Below are positions 21,145-33,549 of a stretch of DNA of 64,000 nucleotides, piece after piece. Positions within the stretch are counted from its first letter, which is position 1; every line of letters starts with the position of its first letter. The notes beneath the pieces are model-generated. The model saw nothing but the letters and a program-made list of their open reading frames with translations. It was not told where the DNA came from and searched no databases. The DNA is from Rana temporaria (lineage: Eukaryota; Chordata; Amphibia; Anura; Ranidae), in the NCBI RefSeq assembly GCF_905171775.1, contig NC_053489.1, positions 146,174,142-146,238,141 on the forward strand. The letters run 5' to 3'. A program made the translations under genes and the position numbers.

Positions 21145-23560
21145 ATAGTGCCTCTTCAACCTTCAAATTCCTGTTTGCATGGAAAGTGGAAAGGGAATTT
21201 TTCATCAGGAATGAAGTTAAAATAGATTCAGGGATACAGCACCAGAGCAGCTGAGGAAGATTGATAATAAAGATCATATAGAGATGTGCCAAGTTTCTTT
21301 GGGAATGGGCAGAAGTGGAAAAAGACATGTGGGTGCATGGGTAGGTGACCTTGTTTGGGCACAAATTGCATAGGCTTTTACATAGTCCTATAGTCATTTT
21401 CAGAGGTGGGGCCACCAATACAAATGGGAAAGAAATATGAGAGTTTTTTGAACACCTGGATGTCTTGGAGTTACGGGCCCAATGTAGGAGTTTTGGTTCT
21501 TTGCTCTAGAGGCACCAGAGACTTGCCAAGGGATAGCAATATCCTGCATAGAGGTCAGGCTAGGATGTAAGTAGTTGGAATACTACATTTTGGCTCAGCA
21601 GGAACACAGAATTTTGGGAATCGAAGCAGCATGAGAGCTGGTGTTCCCTGGCTTAAAATTAATAACATTAATAAAGATATCTGAACCAAAAAAAAACCAA
21701 AGAACAATGGGATTTAGGCACTGGGCAGTTTGTAAGTACCGGAGGTTTTTATAGTTTGTGCAAATAGTGATAAATTGAAGTAATTCTTCTAGGAGATATA
21801 GCTATGGCTCAAGAGCCTGCTTAATGACCAGCAGTTCTCAATCCCCAGTGGAATAGTTTTTCTCTGCTGGGGAGAATTTTTTTTTTAGCTATAAAGACAC
21901 AGGAGTTCCCAGCTGAAATAGGATAGCACCAACTACCATAGGTACTGTAACACATTGATCTTGCAGAAGGATTTTGTGATGTCTGGTCTGATTTTAGCAT
22001 GTCAGGAAAGGAAGTTCTGCTTCAATGGATCAAAGATTTCAACTGCATTGTAAGCCTCATGCCGCGTACACACAATCATTTTTCGGCATTAAAGAAAACG
22101 TTTTTCAGCATGTTTCAAAAACGAAGTTTTTCCAACTTTATCATTAAAAACGACGTTGCCCACACACCATCGTTTTTAAAAAATGATGAACAAAGCGAGG
22201 TGACGTACAACACGTACAACGGCACTCTAAAGGAGAAGTTCTATTTGCCTTTGAGCTGCTTTAGCTGATTCCTTGTTAGTAAAAGACGATTTGCGCTTTT
22301 TTGTCTGTTACAGCGTGATGAATGTGCTTACTCCATTATGAACAGTAGTTTTACCAGAACGAGCGCTCCCATCTCATAACTTGCTTCTGAGCATGCGCGG
22401 GTTTAAAACGTTGTTTTAGCCCACACACGATAATTTTTTACTACCTGAAAAACGACATTTTTTAAAACGACGTTAAAAAATGCAGCATGTTCGATTTTTT
22501 TTTTTTACGTTTTTTCAGAAACTGAAAAACGATGTGCAGCCTACACACGATCATTTTAAATTACGTTTTTAAAAACAACGTTTTTTTTTTTTATGCCGAA
22601 AAATGATCGTATGTACGCGGCATAAGATTTGAGATCAGCATCTTTCTACATAGGAACAGTAATGGGAGTAATAATAGTAGTTGTTGATGAACTCCTGTTA
22701 GTTTGTGATTCCTAGAAAGCAAATTGTGTAACTTTGAGACTATTGCAGGAAGGACCACTTGTCGATAGCTGAAACTTTCTCAGGGTCCATGTAAAGACCA
22801 TCTTTAATCACTTGATCACCGGGCCTGCAGGGGCTTTAAAGTTTGATTGATATTAAATGCAGTCATCTATTCATCTTCATATTTGATATGTTTTTTGATG
22901 TTTAATCCAGGGTAATCTATACAGGGGCAGACATACCATTTTTATATAAAAAGAAGATTCCTGCCCCAGGAGAAGATAATTTTAGATAAAGCCTTTTTGA
23001 ATGCTCTCTGTTATGTATTATGATGTCTCCTTGATGTCAGGGAAACAGAGAGTATATACCTGACCCCTGGATGGAATAAAGTCAAGGATTAGGTCATGGG
23101 AACAACCATATGAATAATGTTGTTGCAACTGTATTGCATTGTGCTTGGAAAAAACATGGTAACCCTCTTAGTGAGCCAGAATGAAGGAGGCAACCTCAGA
23201 GATGGTCAGAGGAAGAGACTTGGTTGGCAAGCCCTTGGTGATGCATGTGGAATGACAAGCGTGTCCTTAGGGGAGAGACTGAAAGGAGGTTGGAGACTGC
23301 AGAGTGTGGTTAGAGCCAGGGAAGGCCCAGGATAAGCAAAGAGATTAGCTTGCAGCAGAACAATGAAGAAGATGGCGAAGCACACCAAAAGTCTCATCAG
23401 GGGTCAGGCAAACTTTTTGATGAGGGATACAGAAACAAGGTTACCAGCTGCCCCCAAAATCGAGGAAGGCTTCCTGTGTAACAGCAAAATTGTTGAGATG
23501 CAGCTGATTGATGGACTGTGAATGATGGGCTCATGCACTCTCCTGCAAACAGGACCATTT
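21145..23560 (-). pseudogene. Ty3/gypsy pol remnant (PR-RT-RH-IN)
   Basis: Reading the minus strand from 23500 downward, the parts come in gypsy order but in broken frames. First is a protease active-site region resembling LDxGAAGN (about 23470-23430). Then come reverse transcriptase pieces CIDYPGLN and DGLYMDPEKVSAI (about 22920 and 22790). An RNase H region follows (YKNLRYLQTAQ, about 21750, then the PGN motif). Last is the integrase zinc-binding start, HPGVQKTLIFLSHLYWWP (about 21450-21390). Stops, frameshifts and missing blocks, including most of the RT palm, leave it dead. A 563-bp MITE (22060-22622) is nested between RT and RNase H. Confidence 0.78.
22060..22622. mobile_element. MITE, internal-deletion relative of the Harbinger at 30901
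   Basis: Ends TGCCGCGTACACAC and GTATGTACGCGGCA, flanked by TCA and TAA. Around 22198-22235 it resembles the 5' leader of the complete Harbinger (GTACRACG.CACT.TAAAGGRGAAG pattern, compare 31045-31075). Around 22345-22400 it shares GAACGAGCGCTCCC and TGAGCATGCGCGGG with 38974-39016. It therefore combines both flanking regions of a related element without the genes. Confidence 0.78.
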
Positions 23561-24489
23561 TGACATTTCCACATCATTCAAAAGAATGTAGATAAATGCC
23601 CTTTAAATTTAAATAATAATTTAAGCATTTCGAGAAAACCAAGAAAAGATTCAGTAAGAAAATGTAAAATACATTTGTATAACAGCAGCTAAAGCCCAAG
23701 TATACCTCAGACATAGCAGCTTCAGCTGCAATAGTCATCTTCTTTCTGGCACTGTCCCCTGAAGACTTACCTACTCAATGATCCAGTGCTGGTTCACTTC
23801 TTGCATATATAACGCCCAGCATAATTCAACCACTATCTTTAAGATCAGTGTATCAAGGGCTGAACTTCACGCAGGCTTCACTTTTAAAATTGGTCTTCAG
23901 AAGACCTTTTTTGGCATTGATAACTGTGATAATTGTTCAGTTTACACAGTTAGTTAATTTGTGGTCAATCATGAGTTCTTTATTTTGGTTATCTGGCTAT
24001 TGTATTTTCCTGATAATATCCAGCTTTTTTGTAAATGCATCACTAAAGTCACAAAAACGGAAAAAAAAATTATGAGCTTCAGCAGACCATTTTACATCTC
24101 TTACCCTGTATCTTTAAATGTATATGTCCATTTACTCCCCATAAGTACCTTGGAAAAGATGCTGAGAACCACATTAACATTGATTTCCTGGATACCTTTG
24201 TCCACATTTCATTTTGTCTTCCTAAAGTCTCCCATTGTACAACAGTGGCATATGCAAAAGTACCTGTGCTCATAAACTACTCCCTCACAGCTCCACACTT
24301 CCTCCCAAATGTCCTGGCCACATGCCCACCTACCTCTTACCTCTCTGCTTTGCCAGCCTCTCCTACAAGTTGGAGCCCAGGAAAAAGTAAAAGAAGCATA
24401 TTACATGCAATGTTATACTTCCTGGAATATATAGTTTGCTTTTAGGCATGAAGCTGAATTAGGATGCAATTCAAATAACCATAAAGGAT
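23561..24489. other. Unassigned stretch
   Basis: About 930 bp, AT-rich. The minus strand upstream of the gypsy protease would be the place for gag, but I cannot recognise any. No other structure is seen. Confidence 0.45.
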
Positions 24490-24609
24490 AAAGAAAAGAG
24501 CATGGGGGGCGTGGTTTGTCTGAGTCCGGAGATGGCTGCTTAAGCAAAGAGCTCCTGCAAGCCGAGGACTACAATCTGCTTTTTTGGGGACCCATCACAC
24601 CTTTCAACC

Positions 24610-25440
24610 ATGGGCAAGTCGAATAGGAGTGCCCCGGCATCTCGGGCATGAAGGAGATCGGTACACAGCTGAGTCGGAACATTCCGGAGCTGTTCCATAC
24701 CCTCCATTCTGACAATCATGTGGCCTCACAGGGCCATGCTCCCCAAGTATTGTGTCAGACTCACAGCGGAGGAGAGAGACATGCCGGGCAGGCATGCAAG
24801 TCCGTCGGTAAACTCCACACTGCAGCTATAAGGCAAGTGCAAGGCACCTATGACACACAATTGTCCTATCTCTTTGACTTACACCGTCATGTCGAGGACC
24901 TCGACAATCGTGGTCACAGAAATACATTAGAGTCAGAGGAGTTCCTAAGGAGATAGAAGCTGGGGCTTTGCCACAGACGATCTGTGCCATTTTTAATGAT
25001 CTGCTAGACTGCATGGCGGACTCCCCTATCAAGATGGAGAGGCTACACCAGGCTCTCAGACCTCCACCCAGAGACAGCGAACCCCCTAGGGATGTGATTT
25101 GTTGTATAGTGAACTTCCCGCTTAAAGAAGAACTGCTGAAAAAGGCTAGGGAAAGAGGCCGCATACTGCACAATGTAACTGAGATAAAAAAAAATCAGGA
25201 CCTTTCCCAAATCACTTTACAGAGCAGACGAGCCCTGCAACCCCTGCTGGTTTTCCTAAGATCCCGTAATATTCAATATCGCTGGAAGTTTCCGTTCTGC
25301 CTCTCCGCATCCACTAGAGGCCGCACTGCTCTCTTACGCTCACCTGATGACTTGCAAGCCTTTTGCGAGCAACTCGATGTACCTCTGATTGATCTTCTGG
25401 ACTGGTATTCTTTTTTTTTTTCATTTCATTTCATTTCAGG
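24610..25440 (+). pseudogene. L1 ORF1 pseudogene
   Basis: An ATG at 24610 (MGKSNRSAPAS) begins a broken frame with a frameshift and stops near 24650 and 24950. The longest clean piece, from about 24968 to 25440, holds the ORF1 RNA-binding core (MERLHQALRPPPRD) and the C-terminal domain (LQPLLVFLRSRNIQYRWKFP, then LRSPDDLQAFCEQL). In intact elements ORF1p forms trimers that coat LINE RNA. This copy cannot be translated as one protein. Confidence 0.75.
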
Positions 25441-26194
25441 GTCGCACCATCCCTCTCCAAAAGCATAAAGGCAGCGTTCCAGGCATCGGAGATCAGACCC
25501 CTCTTTAACCAGAGCTCATGTGTCCTGCTGAGATCTAAACCAACACAGCCCTGGTCTCCCTGCAACTCATTGCAGAGATCACCTTGAAGCCTGAGGTCCT
25601 CCCAGACTCGATATGCTTGCCCACTTGTAAGTGCATACAAGCAACGTTTATGTTGTTTTCAGCCAGTTTGTAATATGTTAGACCAGACTGAGTTATATTG
25701 CTCTTGATATGAATGCCAGCTGGCCTCTTCCAGAATGCTGGCCCTGGGTGGCTAACCATGACTATCATTGAGATGCAAATTCTCATTATCCTGCAACAGG
25801 AACTGAACACCCAACGTCATCCCCGAGTATCTTTGATTGTCATACTACCATCACACATCTTGGAACTTGAAGTGGACACCAGATAGCTCCAGCTGATGAC
25901 TTCACTACATCGCCACATGAAGTCCACCCCCCCCTCAGCCCAATTAGGGCTACAAAGGGCCCTTCCCCCACCTTGTTTTTTGGAACCAGGTACTGACCCT
26001 GCATTGATGACAAGAGGTATCCTATCCTGGGGACACCTACTAACTGACATTTTATCGCTCCAGTAATGACTAATCCGTTTCCACCTTAGGTTGCTAAGAG
26101 TGGGTGCTGGTGATCTGTAGGACTTCTTTGCATTACAAGTTTTGTATAGTAGAGATGTGCAGGGGTTCTTTTCTTCTTTTTTTTAGGATATGGG

Positions 26195-26999
26195 TGTAAC
26201 GGGAGGGCCCGCGGGACCCAGAAGCTCTTACAAAGTATGAGCCAGGAAATAATGGACATATGTTAGATTTCTGTAACATGGGTCTGTAATCCACAATATA
26301 TTCAAGAATGTCTGTAAAACACCATTTACAGGTTGTTGATTCTGAATTCTACAGGTTAATTGAAAGAGTGACTCATTCAATGTGGGAACACCGACTGTTA
26401 GGTGTTAATGTCGTCTGCTACTGTGATGTAAATGAATCTTAGTATGGCTCCTAAGAACCTTCCATTGTGTTGTGCTAATGGACACTGTATTGTGTGAAGT
26501 TCTATTGATGATAAATGTGGATTGTGAGTTAACACAGTCTACAGGTCAGATGTCTGACTTATCAGCTGTAGTTAATTAGCTCATGTAAAATATGTCTCCT
26601 AAAGGAATGCGTATTGTATAGCAGGTGTCTATCTTGAAAGGTCATAACTCGGAGTCACTTTGTCTGGGTAAATGATTAGTTAATTAGCTCATGTAAATTA
26701 GATCAAGAGCTGGTGCCAGAAGGTCTACCAAAAAGATGTGTATTGAGCTCCTTGTTTCATGTGGTGGGTGGAGTTGAGTCATTGTTCATTTTTTGTTACT
26801 GACTGTATATAAAGAGCCTGAGTTTCTCATTAAAGAGTCTATTTGTTTTGAACCAGAGAACAGAGCTGTGTGTCTCGTTTCTGGGGGAATGCGTATGGGT
26901 CGTGTTCGCCGGATTGTGGAGTGTCAATAAGCTGTCTTGGGTTCGGAATGGAATATCTTAAACAGCGTTAACCCCTGTCCCATTAGGGGTTCCGTTACA
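26195..26999 (+). mobile_element. Solo LTR with 5-bp target duplication
   Basis: An 805-bp block begins TGTAACGGGAGGGCC and ends GGGTTCCGTTACA, with matched TGTAACGG/CCGTTACA termini. It is flanked by perfect 5-bp direct repeats ATGGG (26190-26194 and 27000-27004). It contains a TATA box (GTATATAAAG, about 26805) and an ATTAAA signal about 20 bp later. No internal region or second LTR is present, so this is a solo LTR from recombination. It is unlike the LTR at 1062-1667. Strand is set by TATA-to-poly(A) order. Confidence 0.88.
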
Positions 27000-27330
27000 A
27001 TGGGCTTTTTCAAGAATGTATGATTTCAAGGGGAGGTGATACTATTCCTCATTTGACGGGGCGGGGGGCAATGTTATTCCCCACCTGACATCTGGGGATT
27101 TAGCTTGTAGCTTTGGTTTACCCAGGTATTCCTAGAAGCATAAACAGCGTTTCTCCCCTCTGCGGGGCCGCGCTTGCGTTGCAGGTGGCTTCGCTGAGGT
27201 GGAGGACTCTGACAACACTCTCTTTTTTACAATAATCACTCTGCATTGCTTCCAATAGGGCCTGACCCAGGTTTTGCAGGCATTTTCCTTTGCTTGGCCT
27301 AAACAACAAGTAATCAATAGACTACTATTA

Positions 27331-27800
27331 ACCACTCGCTAAAAATCGCCAGATAACCGCCATTACTAGTAAAAAATGACACATATACCCCCTTCCTGCC
27401 CAGGTGAAATTTCAGCTTTCGCCACTGAATCGCTTTATTTTTTTCTCAGTTTAGGCCGATACGTATTCTTCTACATATTTTGGGGGAAAGTATAGCGCCT
27501 ACTAGTAATGGCGGTTATCTGCGATTTTCATTGGGACTGCGACATGGCGGACACATCGGACACTTTTTGGAACCATTCACATTTATACAGCGAACAGTGT
27601 TATAAAACTGCACTGATTACTGTATAAATGTGACTGGCATGGAAGGGGTTAACACTAGGGGGTGAGGAAGGGGTTAAATGTATACCCTGTGAGTGATTCT
27701 TACTGTGGGGGGAAGGGGACTGACTGGGGGAGGTGACCGATGCTGTGTCACTATGTACAAGGGACACAGCATCAGTCTCCTCTCCCTGACAGTTTTTTTT
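27331..27800. repeat. Unclassified frog-type interspersed repeat
   Basis: Contains ACCGCCATTACTAGTA and its inverse TACTAGTAATGGCGGT about 165 bp apart, and TAGGCCGATACGTATTCTTC. The latter motif recurs inverted at 42640 and 50090. It interrupts the LINE. Class unknown. Confidence 0.55.
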
Positions 27801-27805
27801 TTATC

Positions 27806-29364
27806 CCTAGATGCAGAGAAGGCGTTCGGCAGGGTGGCCTGGGACTACATGCACAAGGTCCTGAAAACAATTGGCCTTTGCCCTCACATGTTGGACCATA
27901 TATCAGCTTTATACTCCACTCCTAGCGCAAGTGTACAAGTTAATGGTCACCTGTCGGACGCCTTCACCATAAGTAATGGTACTCGTCAGGGATGCCCCTT
28001 GTCTCCTTTGATTTTTGTGCTCTCGTTCTTAATCAGCTACGATGTAATCCCAATATCACAGGTTTCTTGATACAAGACAGGGAATATAAGGTTGCGGTTT
28101 TTGCAGATGACATCCTTGTTTCCCTGACTTCCCCACGTATCTCTTTACCAAACCTGTTGAGAAGGCATGCTCATTGTTTATATGAAAAACTCGCCTCTTC
28201 GTATTAAGTATTCTCGACTCATGCGTTTAAAATCTAAGGGTGGTATTGGTCTGCCATGAGCCCCAGAAGGTCTGGGTGACCTTAGAAAAATCATTCACGT
28301 GACTCCCTCTCGGATCTTTACCTTGGATTCTACCTCGACATTGGCCACCAGAGGTCACGATACACCCTCTTATCCATTCATCGCTCGGGCCTTTTGGGCG
28401 AGCGACAAAAAAACCAACATTCTCTTTGGTTCCCGGAACCCTAACTACACTAAGAGGAAACCCCAGTTTCATACCAGGAGTTTCATCTTCCTTTTTAAGT
28501 CAGGACTGGCCTAACAACAAAGTATTAGCACACCAGTTTTTCTCTCGTGGGTCCCCTCGCTCATATGAGGATTTGGTATCTACATCCCCATCCAATTCTT
28601 TTCAGTTCTGGTCATATAGGCAGATACAAAATTTTCTTTCTTCTCAGATGATGACAGAGGCTTGGACAAGACAACTGACGCCCTTTGAATCATTATGTAC
28701 GTGACCTCCTCCACAAAGACACTTGATTTCTTTTATATACAGAATACTCATAGACGACGCACCCTAGACTCAGCACGTATAGCTTGGGAATCTGATCTTC
28801 AGATATCCCTCACTGACGATGACTGAGTCCTTATCAATGAATATACCCACAAGGGCTCCCTGAATGTTGCTATCCAAGAAAACTGTTACAAAGTTGAAAC
28901 GCGTTGGTACAGGACTCCAACACACCTATACAAATGTTCTCCAACTATCCCAGATATATTCTGGAGATGTGGGAAAGCGAAGGGAACCATGCTCCAAATC
29001 TGGTGGGACTGTGATTCCTTTCAGCCATTCTGGAAGGAGGTGCATGAGCTCATTGCGCACATTACTACATACACTCTAGATTATTCCCCGGCACAGTACC
29101 TTTTACACCATACGCATCTAACCAAAACTGAATACTATAAATCTCTGGCCATGCATATGGTGAATGTGGTGAGACTATGCATTCCGGTACACAGGCGATC
29201 CACACACACTCCGACAATTGGGAATGGTTCCTGAGGATCTCCAAAATTGAAGAAATGGAAGAGCTAGTTCCCATTTCTCAAGAGCGTATTCAAAAATTTA
29301 CAAATACTTGGGCATGTTGGACCCACTTTAAATCAACCGAGCGTTTTCAAGCCTATAACTCTTA
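27806..29364 (+). pseudogene. L1 ORF2 pseudogene, RT palm to C-terminus
   Basis: At 27806-28010 the frame reads LDAEKAFGRVAWDYM and NGTRQGCPLSPLIF, core reverse transcriptase motifs. At about 28090 is VAVFADDILVSL, with the catalytic FADD. The frame then shifts repeatedly. Later pieces around 28930-29010 (PTIPDIFWRCGKAKGTMLQI) and 29020-29340 match the region after the RT in L1-clade ORF2. Multiple frameshifts and stops; not functional. Confidence 0.8.
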
Positions 29365-29928
29365 AACTAAAACCACTGCTCTCCCAGCTGTAGGGAGTGA
29401 GAAAACAATAACTCTAAGCGGTAAGGCTGCACTGGAGAGTGAATGCTAGCTCTGATATTTCCTATGCCCTGTGCCCCCCTTTTTTTTCTCGTTCTATTAT
29501 GTGTTCCCTTCCTTCTCCCCCTCCCCCTTTTTTTCTTTTCTTTTTCTTTTCTTTCTCTCTTCCGTTCTCTCCCTACCCTCCTCTCTTTTGTTCCTACTCT
29601 CTTTCTACCTCTCTTTCTTGCTTTCTCTTCCTCTTTTCCACCTTCCTACTATTTCTTTCTTTGTAAAAGTGTTTTCCTTCGATGTATCATTTGCGGTTCT
29701 ACTGCTACACCCCACTAATCCCAGACTGTAGGATTGGAATATTTGCTGGCTTGCAAACCTTATAATATTCATGATATGTTCACATGCCTTGGAATTTTGC
29801 GTAAACATCTATTGCTGTGTTTTCATTGTATGCACTGTTCTATGTTATCTCAATAAAATTCTTTATGGAAAAAAGAAAAGATGCTGATGGAAATGTAGTA
29901 TAAGGGCTAGGGCTTTGGATCTCCTAAA

Positions 29929-30150
29929 GCCCCGTACACATGGGCAGAATGCCGGGAGACATTTGTCCGTACAAAAAATACCCATTGACATTCCGCTTGT
30001 GTGTATGTCGGTCTGTTCAGCCGTGCATGCTGCAAAACCAGCAGCCGACCAACTCCCGATCAGTGCTCTCAGCCAATGGCAGAGATTAATTGGAGTGTTC
30101 TGGTGGGGGTTCTCATTGGGGGAGATCGCTGAACTAACCTTGCATGGTTA
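29929..30150. mobile_element. MITE fragment (CCCCGTACACATGGG end)
   Basis: Starts GCCCCGTACACATGGGCAGA, like other GGCC..GTACACACG ends in the window. No matching right end is nearby. A related right-end fragment lies at about 40165-40425 (ACATTCAGCCCATGTGTATC). Confidence 0.5.
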
Positions 30151-30797
30151 GTACAGCAGCTTCGACCGCAGCTGACAGGGTTGCACAAAAAATAACTAAT
30201 CGTATGTACCAGGCTGGAGATATCATGCACAAGATAAAACTTGTTTTTAACCTCCTTTTAAAAAATAAAGGAAAGCAAAACAATATGACTGCATGTTTTA
30301 CAAATAGACTTGCCAAACATACGTAGATTTCAGTACAAGTTGACATTTATTTTTAGCTGAGCTAATGAAATGCTTCTCCAATGTGTGAAAATGCATGATT
30401 TAATTTGTGCTCTGAAATTCTTTATTGTAAAACACAGAGGTAGGATTCTGGACAGATTAAAGGAAAATAATTATGCATGTGTGAGATATAATAAAAGTCA
30501 AGTCAAATAATGTATTAAGTTGGTATTGTGAAAATGCATGTTTTTATGGTTAGTAAGTAATAAATAGCTTTCATAGGACCTTTTGCCGGAGTATGATCCC
30601 ATTTTGACTGCATATAGAAAAACCTTGCCATTATTTAAATTAAAAAAAACACTGAATGCTGGTTATGTTCACTTTCTGTGCTCTCTCTCCTCCTACTTAC
30701 CTCTACAAAGTTGAAGTTGGAGGTGTATTCTGTTTTAAGAAGGCCATTACTCAAAACAAGCCAACCTAACATAAACCAACTTAAAGCCTCATACACG
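30151..30797. other. Unassigned stretch
   Basis: AT-rich, no structure recognised. Confidence 0.45.
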
Positions 30798-30900
30798 TAG
30801 CGCCTGGTTACTTTTCAGAACCGGTGCTAGTGTAAATTTAGAGGGGGTCAGAGAGTTAAGTGACTCTGACCATGTTGATCAGTTGAAATTTGGAGCCTAT
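30798..30900 (+). mobile_element. Possible left piece of an LTR split by the Harbinger
   Basis: The sequence CGTAGCGCCTGGTTAC to the Harbinger end resembles an LTR start (TGTAG... with the first T changed). It contains a small hairpin GGTCAGAGAG...CTCTGACC. The proposed remainder is at 39248-40041. Confidence 0.35.
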
Positions 30901-30955
30901 GGCCTTGTACTCACGACCGGATCTGTGCGCTGAAAACTGTCTGCCGGACAGTTTC
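30901..30955 (+). repeat. Left terminal inverted repeat of Harbinger
   Basis: GGCCTTGTACTCACGACC followed by a hairpin (AAACTGTC TGCC GGACAGTTT). Pairs with 39190-39247. Confidence 0.82.
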
Positions 30956-31061
30956 CGGCGTACAAGGCTGATTGTTGTTTGGTTCCGCTGGCTTGTACAC
31001 ACCAGCGGACCAAATTACCGTCGTACCGGAACGCGTGCACGTAAACTACGTACGACGTCAC

Positions 31062-31068
31062 TATAAAG
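31062..31068 (+). promoter_or_regulatory. TATA-like box of the transposase gene
   Basis: TATAAAG about 322 bp upstream of the first ATG, within a block (GTACGACGTCACTATAAAGG) that is recognisable in the MITE at 22060-22622. Confidence 0.5.
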
Positions 31069-31389
31069 GGGAAGACCAAACTTAATGGCGCCGCCCTCTG
31101 TTCCTCTTTTGCTAGTTACGGGTTTTCTCGTGTTAGTGAAGGTTTGGTTAGAGCTGATTCGCACTTCTCGGTCTCCAGGCTTTGACAGCGTGTATTCACG
31201 GGTTCAGTGCGTGTGCTTGCGGTAACGTAGTTGTCATTCGGCTATAGGCTAGCAGGTTGTTTCTGCTTTTGCAGTTGCATCCTGTGCGCTCGTATCTGTT
31301 TGTCACGCGTTCGTCGCAGGTAGTGCTGGATTTGTGAGTGCTTTCTGTTTGAGTGTGTTCTTGACTGACCAGCCGGCCGGTTTGAAGCC

Positions 31390-33052
31390 ATGATGGAGCA
31401 GCAGCGTCAATTTTCGCGAGTTGGTGCTGTTTATGGTATGGCTGCTGGATATGTTCATTATTCCAGTACTTTGGCCAGAAACAGGGGGCGGAGGCGTTTC
31501 TGGACCAAGAATTGGTTGCGCCAGCGTGACCAGTTCTCACATATGCCTCTGCTTAGGGAAATCCAGGAGAATAATCCTAATGACTTTAGGAATTTTCTCC
31601 GCATGACGGACCCCGTATTCAACAGTCTGCTGGATCTTCTGTCCCCCTATATCACGAGGCAGGACACTGTGATGCGCCAAGCCATCACGGCCGAGCAGAG
31701 GCTTATTGCCACGTTGCGGTACCTGGCGACTGGGAGGAGCCTGCAGGACCTCAAGTTCTCGACAGGCATCTCTCCGCAGGCGCTTGGGGTCATCATACCG
31801 GACACGTGTGCTGCCATCATCAAAGTTCTGCATGAGGAGTATATTAAGGTAAGTTTCCTGGCTGTAATAATGTGGCCAACTAAATTTATTTTTAAATTCC
31901 CAGATATGCTGTGTGTTTAACTAACGTTCCCTTTTCTCCCTATGCATGTTGATATAAGCTTTACATGTTTTATTCTTGACCTACCTGCATATTTGTCCCT
32001 TACCCAATATTAACCTGTCCAGCATGCTATCCTAGGGACAAACCCACCTTGCCATTTTTTAAAACACGACTTTTTGGTTTTTGTGTCCCCCCCCCCCCCT
32101 TCAAATTTTTTAAGTCCCCATCAGAGGGCTGTGGAGTCTCTTAATTAAGTGGCCCTATATATATTTCATTTCCCAAATTCTCCATGCACATTTTTCAAAT
32201 GCAATTTTAATACTGTGAAGTTTCACAAGGATGCTTGTAGGATGTTTTTGTGCCAAAGTACTAAATCTCTTTTTTTGTTTGTCCCCACAGCTACCCTCCA
32301 CACCACAGGAATGGCAGTCTGTGGCTTCCCAATTTGCCCAGCGGTGGGATTTTCCAAACTGCGGTGGAGCAATAGATGGGAAACACGTCCGCATTGTGCC
32401 CCCACCCCACTCGGGGTCCTACTATTATAATTACAAGGGTTATCATAGTATTGTGTTGATGGCGGTGGTGTCGGCACAGTATGAGTTTCTATATGTGGAC
32501 GTGGGGAAGAATGGCCGGATGTCTGATGGGGGAGTGTTCGCACGGACTGATTTCTATGATCGTCTCCAAGCTGGTGGTCTGGCATTGCCACCAGATGAAG
32601 ATAATGTGGAAGGACTTCCGTTTGTGTTCCTAGCGGACGAGGCTTTCGGGCTTGGTCCTCACCTCATGCGGCCTTTTCCCCAGAGGACCCTCACCTCAGA
32701 GAGGAGTGTGTTTAATTTTCGGTTGGCCAGGGCTCGGAGGGTAGTCGAGAATGCCTTTGGGATACTCACCAACCGGTTCCGCCTGTTCAGGACATCGATA
32801 CATCTGGCGGAATATAAATTGGACACCGTTGTATTTGCCTGCTGCATTTTGCACAACTTTTTACGCAGGCACTCCCAGACGTACCTACCCGACATCGGTT
32901 CTGAGGCAAGACTACCCTCAGATCCCCTTCCCGGGCTGGACACTGGTCGCGCTGGCTTGGCCCCCCAATCAGCTCGTGAGGCACGCGACAAATATGTTGA
33001 GTACTTCATGGGTCGGGGGGCCATTGCTATGCCAGATCATATTTCTTTCTAA
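31390..33052 (+). CDS. Harbinger transposase (HARBI1-like DDE nuclease)
   Basis: Two exons, 31390-31848 and 32291-33052, give a 406-aa protein. The intron has donor AAG|GTAAGT and acceptor after TTTGTCCCCACAG, phase 0. The N-terminal half (residues about 50-150) is the helix-turn-helix-type region with LRMTDPVFNSLLDLLSPYI. Exon 2 holds the DDE_4-type nuclease: first Asp in GGAIDGKHV (about residue 182), second in FLADEAF (about 269) and the Glu in RRVVENAFG (about 306). All three catalytic residues are present, as is RFRLFR. Length is normal for the family (about 350-450 aa). It would cut and join the transposon ends in the nucleus. AATAAA lies at 33087-33092. The start could also be the second Met. 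No stop or frameshift is seen, so the gene may be functional. Confidence 0.93.
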
Positions 33053-33510
33053 TTCGGCCCCCAAAGAAAGGAATATTCTCACAAATAATAAATAATTAGA
33101 CCATTGGACTTTATACAGTTGTTTGTCATTAATGCTTTTTCTCTTTTTATCTGTCTTCCTGGTTCTCTAACTAACTTCTGCAATTTTAGTGCATAATTGA
33201 TTTCTCCACTTTTAGTAAATAACCACATTTTGCACAGTATTCACTCATCTACAAACAGGGTATTGAGTCTAGAAATAAGAAGCAACTCCATTTGAAAATT
33301 TTGAGGTCAAGTGTTTTAATTTTTGCTTGTTCATGACCACAAAAATTATTTTATATTTTTTTCATTACTCCCTGCTTTTGTACTTAGGAGTCTACAATAT
33401 TTTTTGGACTTTGTGTATTTTTTTTTCAGGTAATTAAACAAAAAATATTATCAAGAATATACATTTTTTAACAAGTTCACAGTTTTGATTATCAAATATA
33501 GTTCGATTTA

Positions 33511-33549
<39 letters not shown>

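Larger units (their letters stand above)
24490..29870 (+). mobile_element. L1-clade LINE, decayed, with nested insertions
   Basis: 5' end GGGGGGCGTGGTTTG with an untranslated leader, ORF1 remnant (24610-25440), an inter-ORF/5' ORF2 zone disrupted by a solo LTR (26195-26999) and another repeat (about 27331-27800), the reverse transcriptase and C-terminal part of ORF2 (27806-29364), then a pyrimidine-rich 3' UTR (29470-29660) and CAATAAAATTC at about 29850. The endonuclease and most of the RT fingers are missing or unrecognisable. Opposite orientation to the LINE at 10870-16368. Confidence 0.8.

Noticed and set aside
29439..29731. Overlapping Phe/Leu/Pro/Ser-rich frames
   Set aside because: Pyrimidine tract in the LINE 3' UTR, open in three frames.
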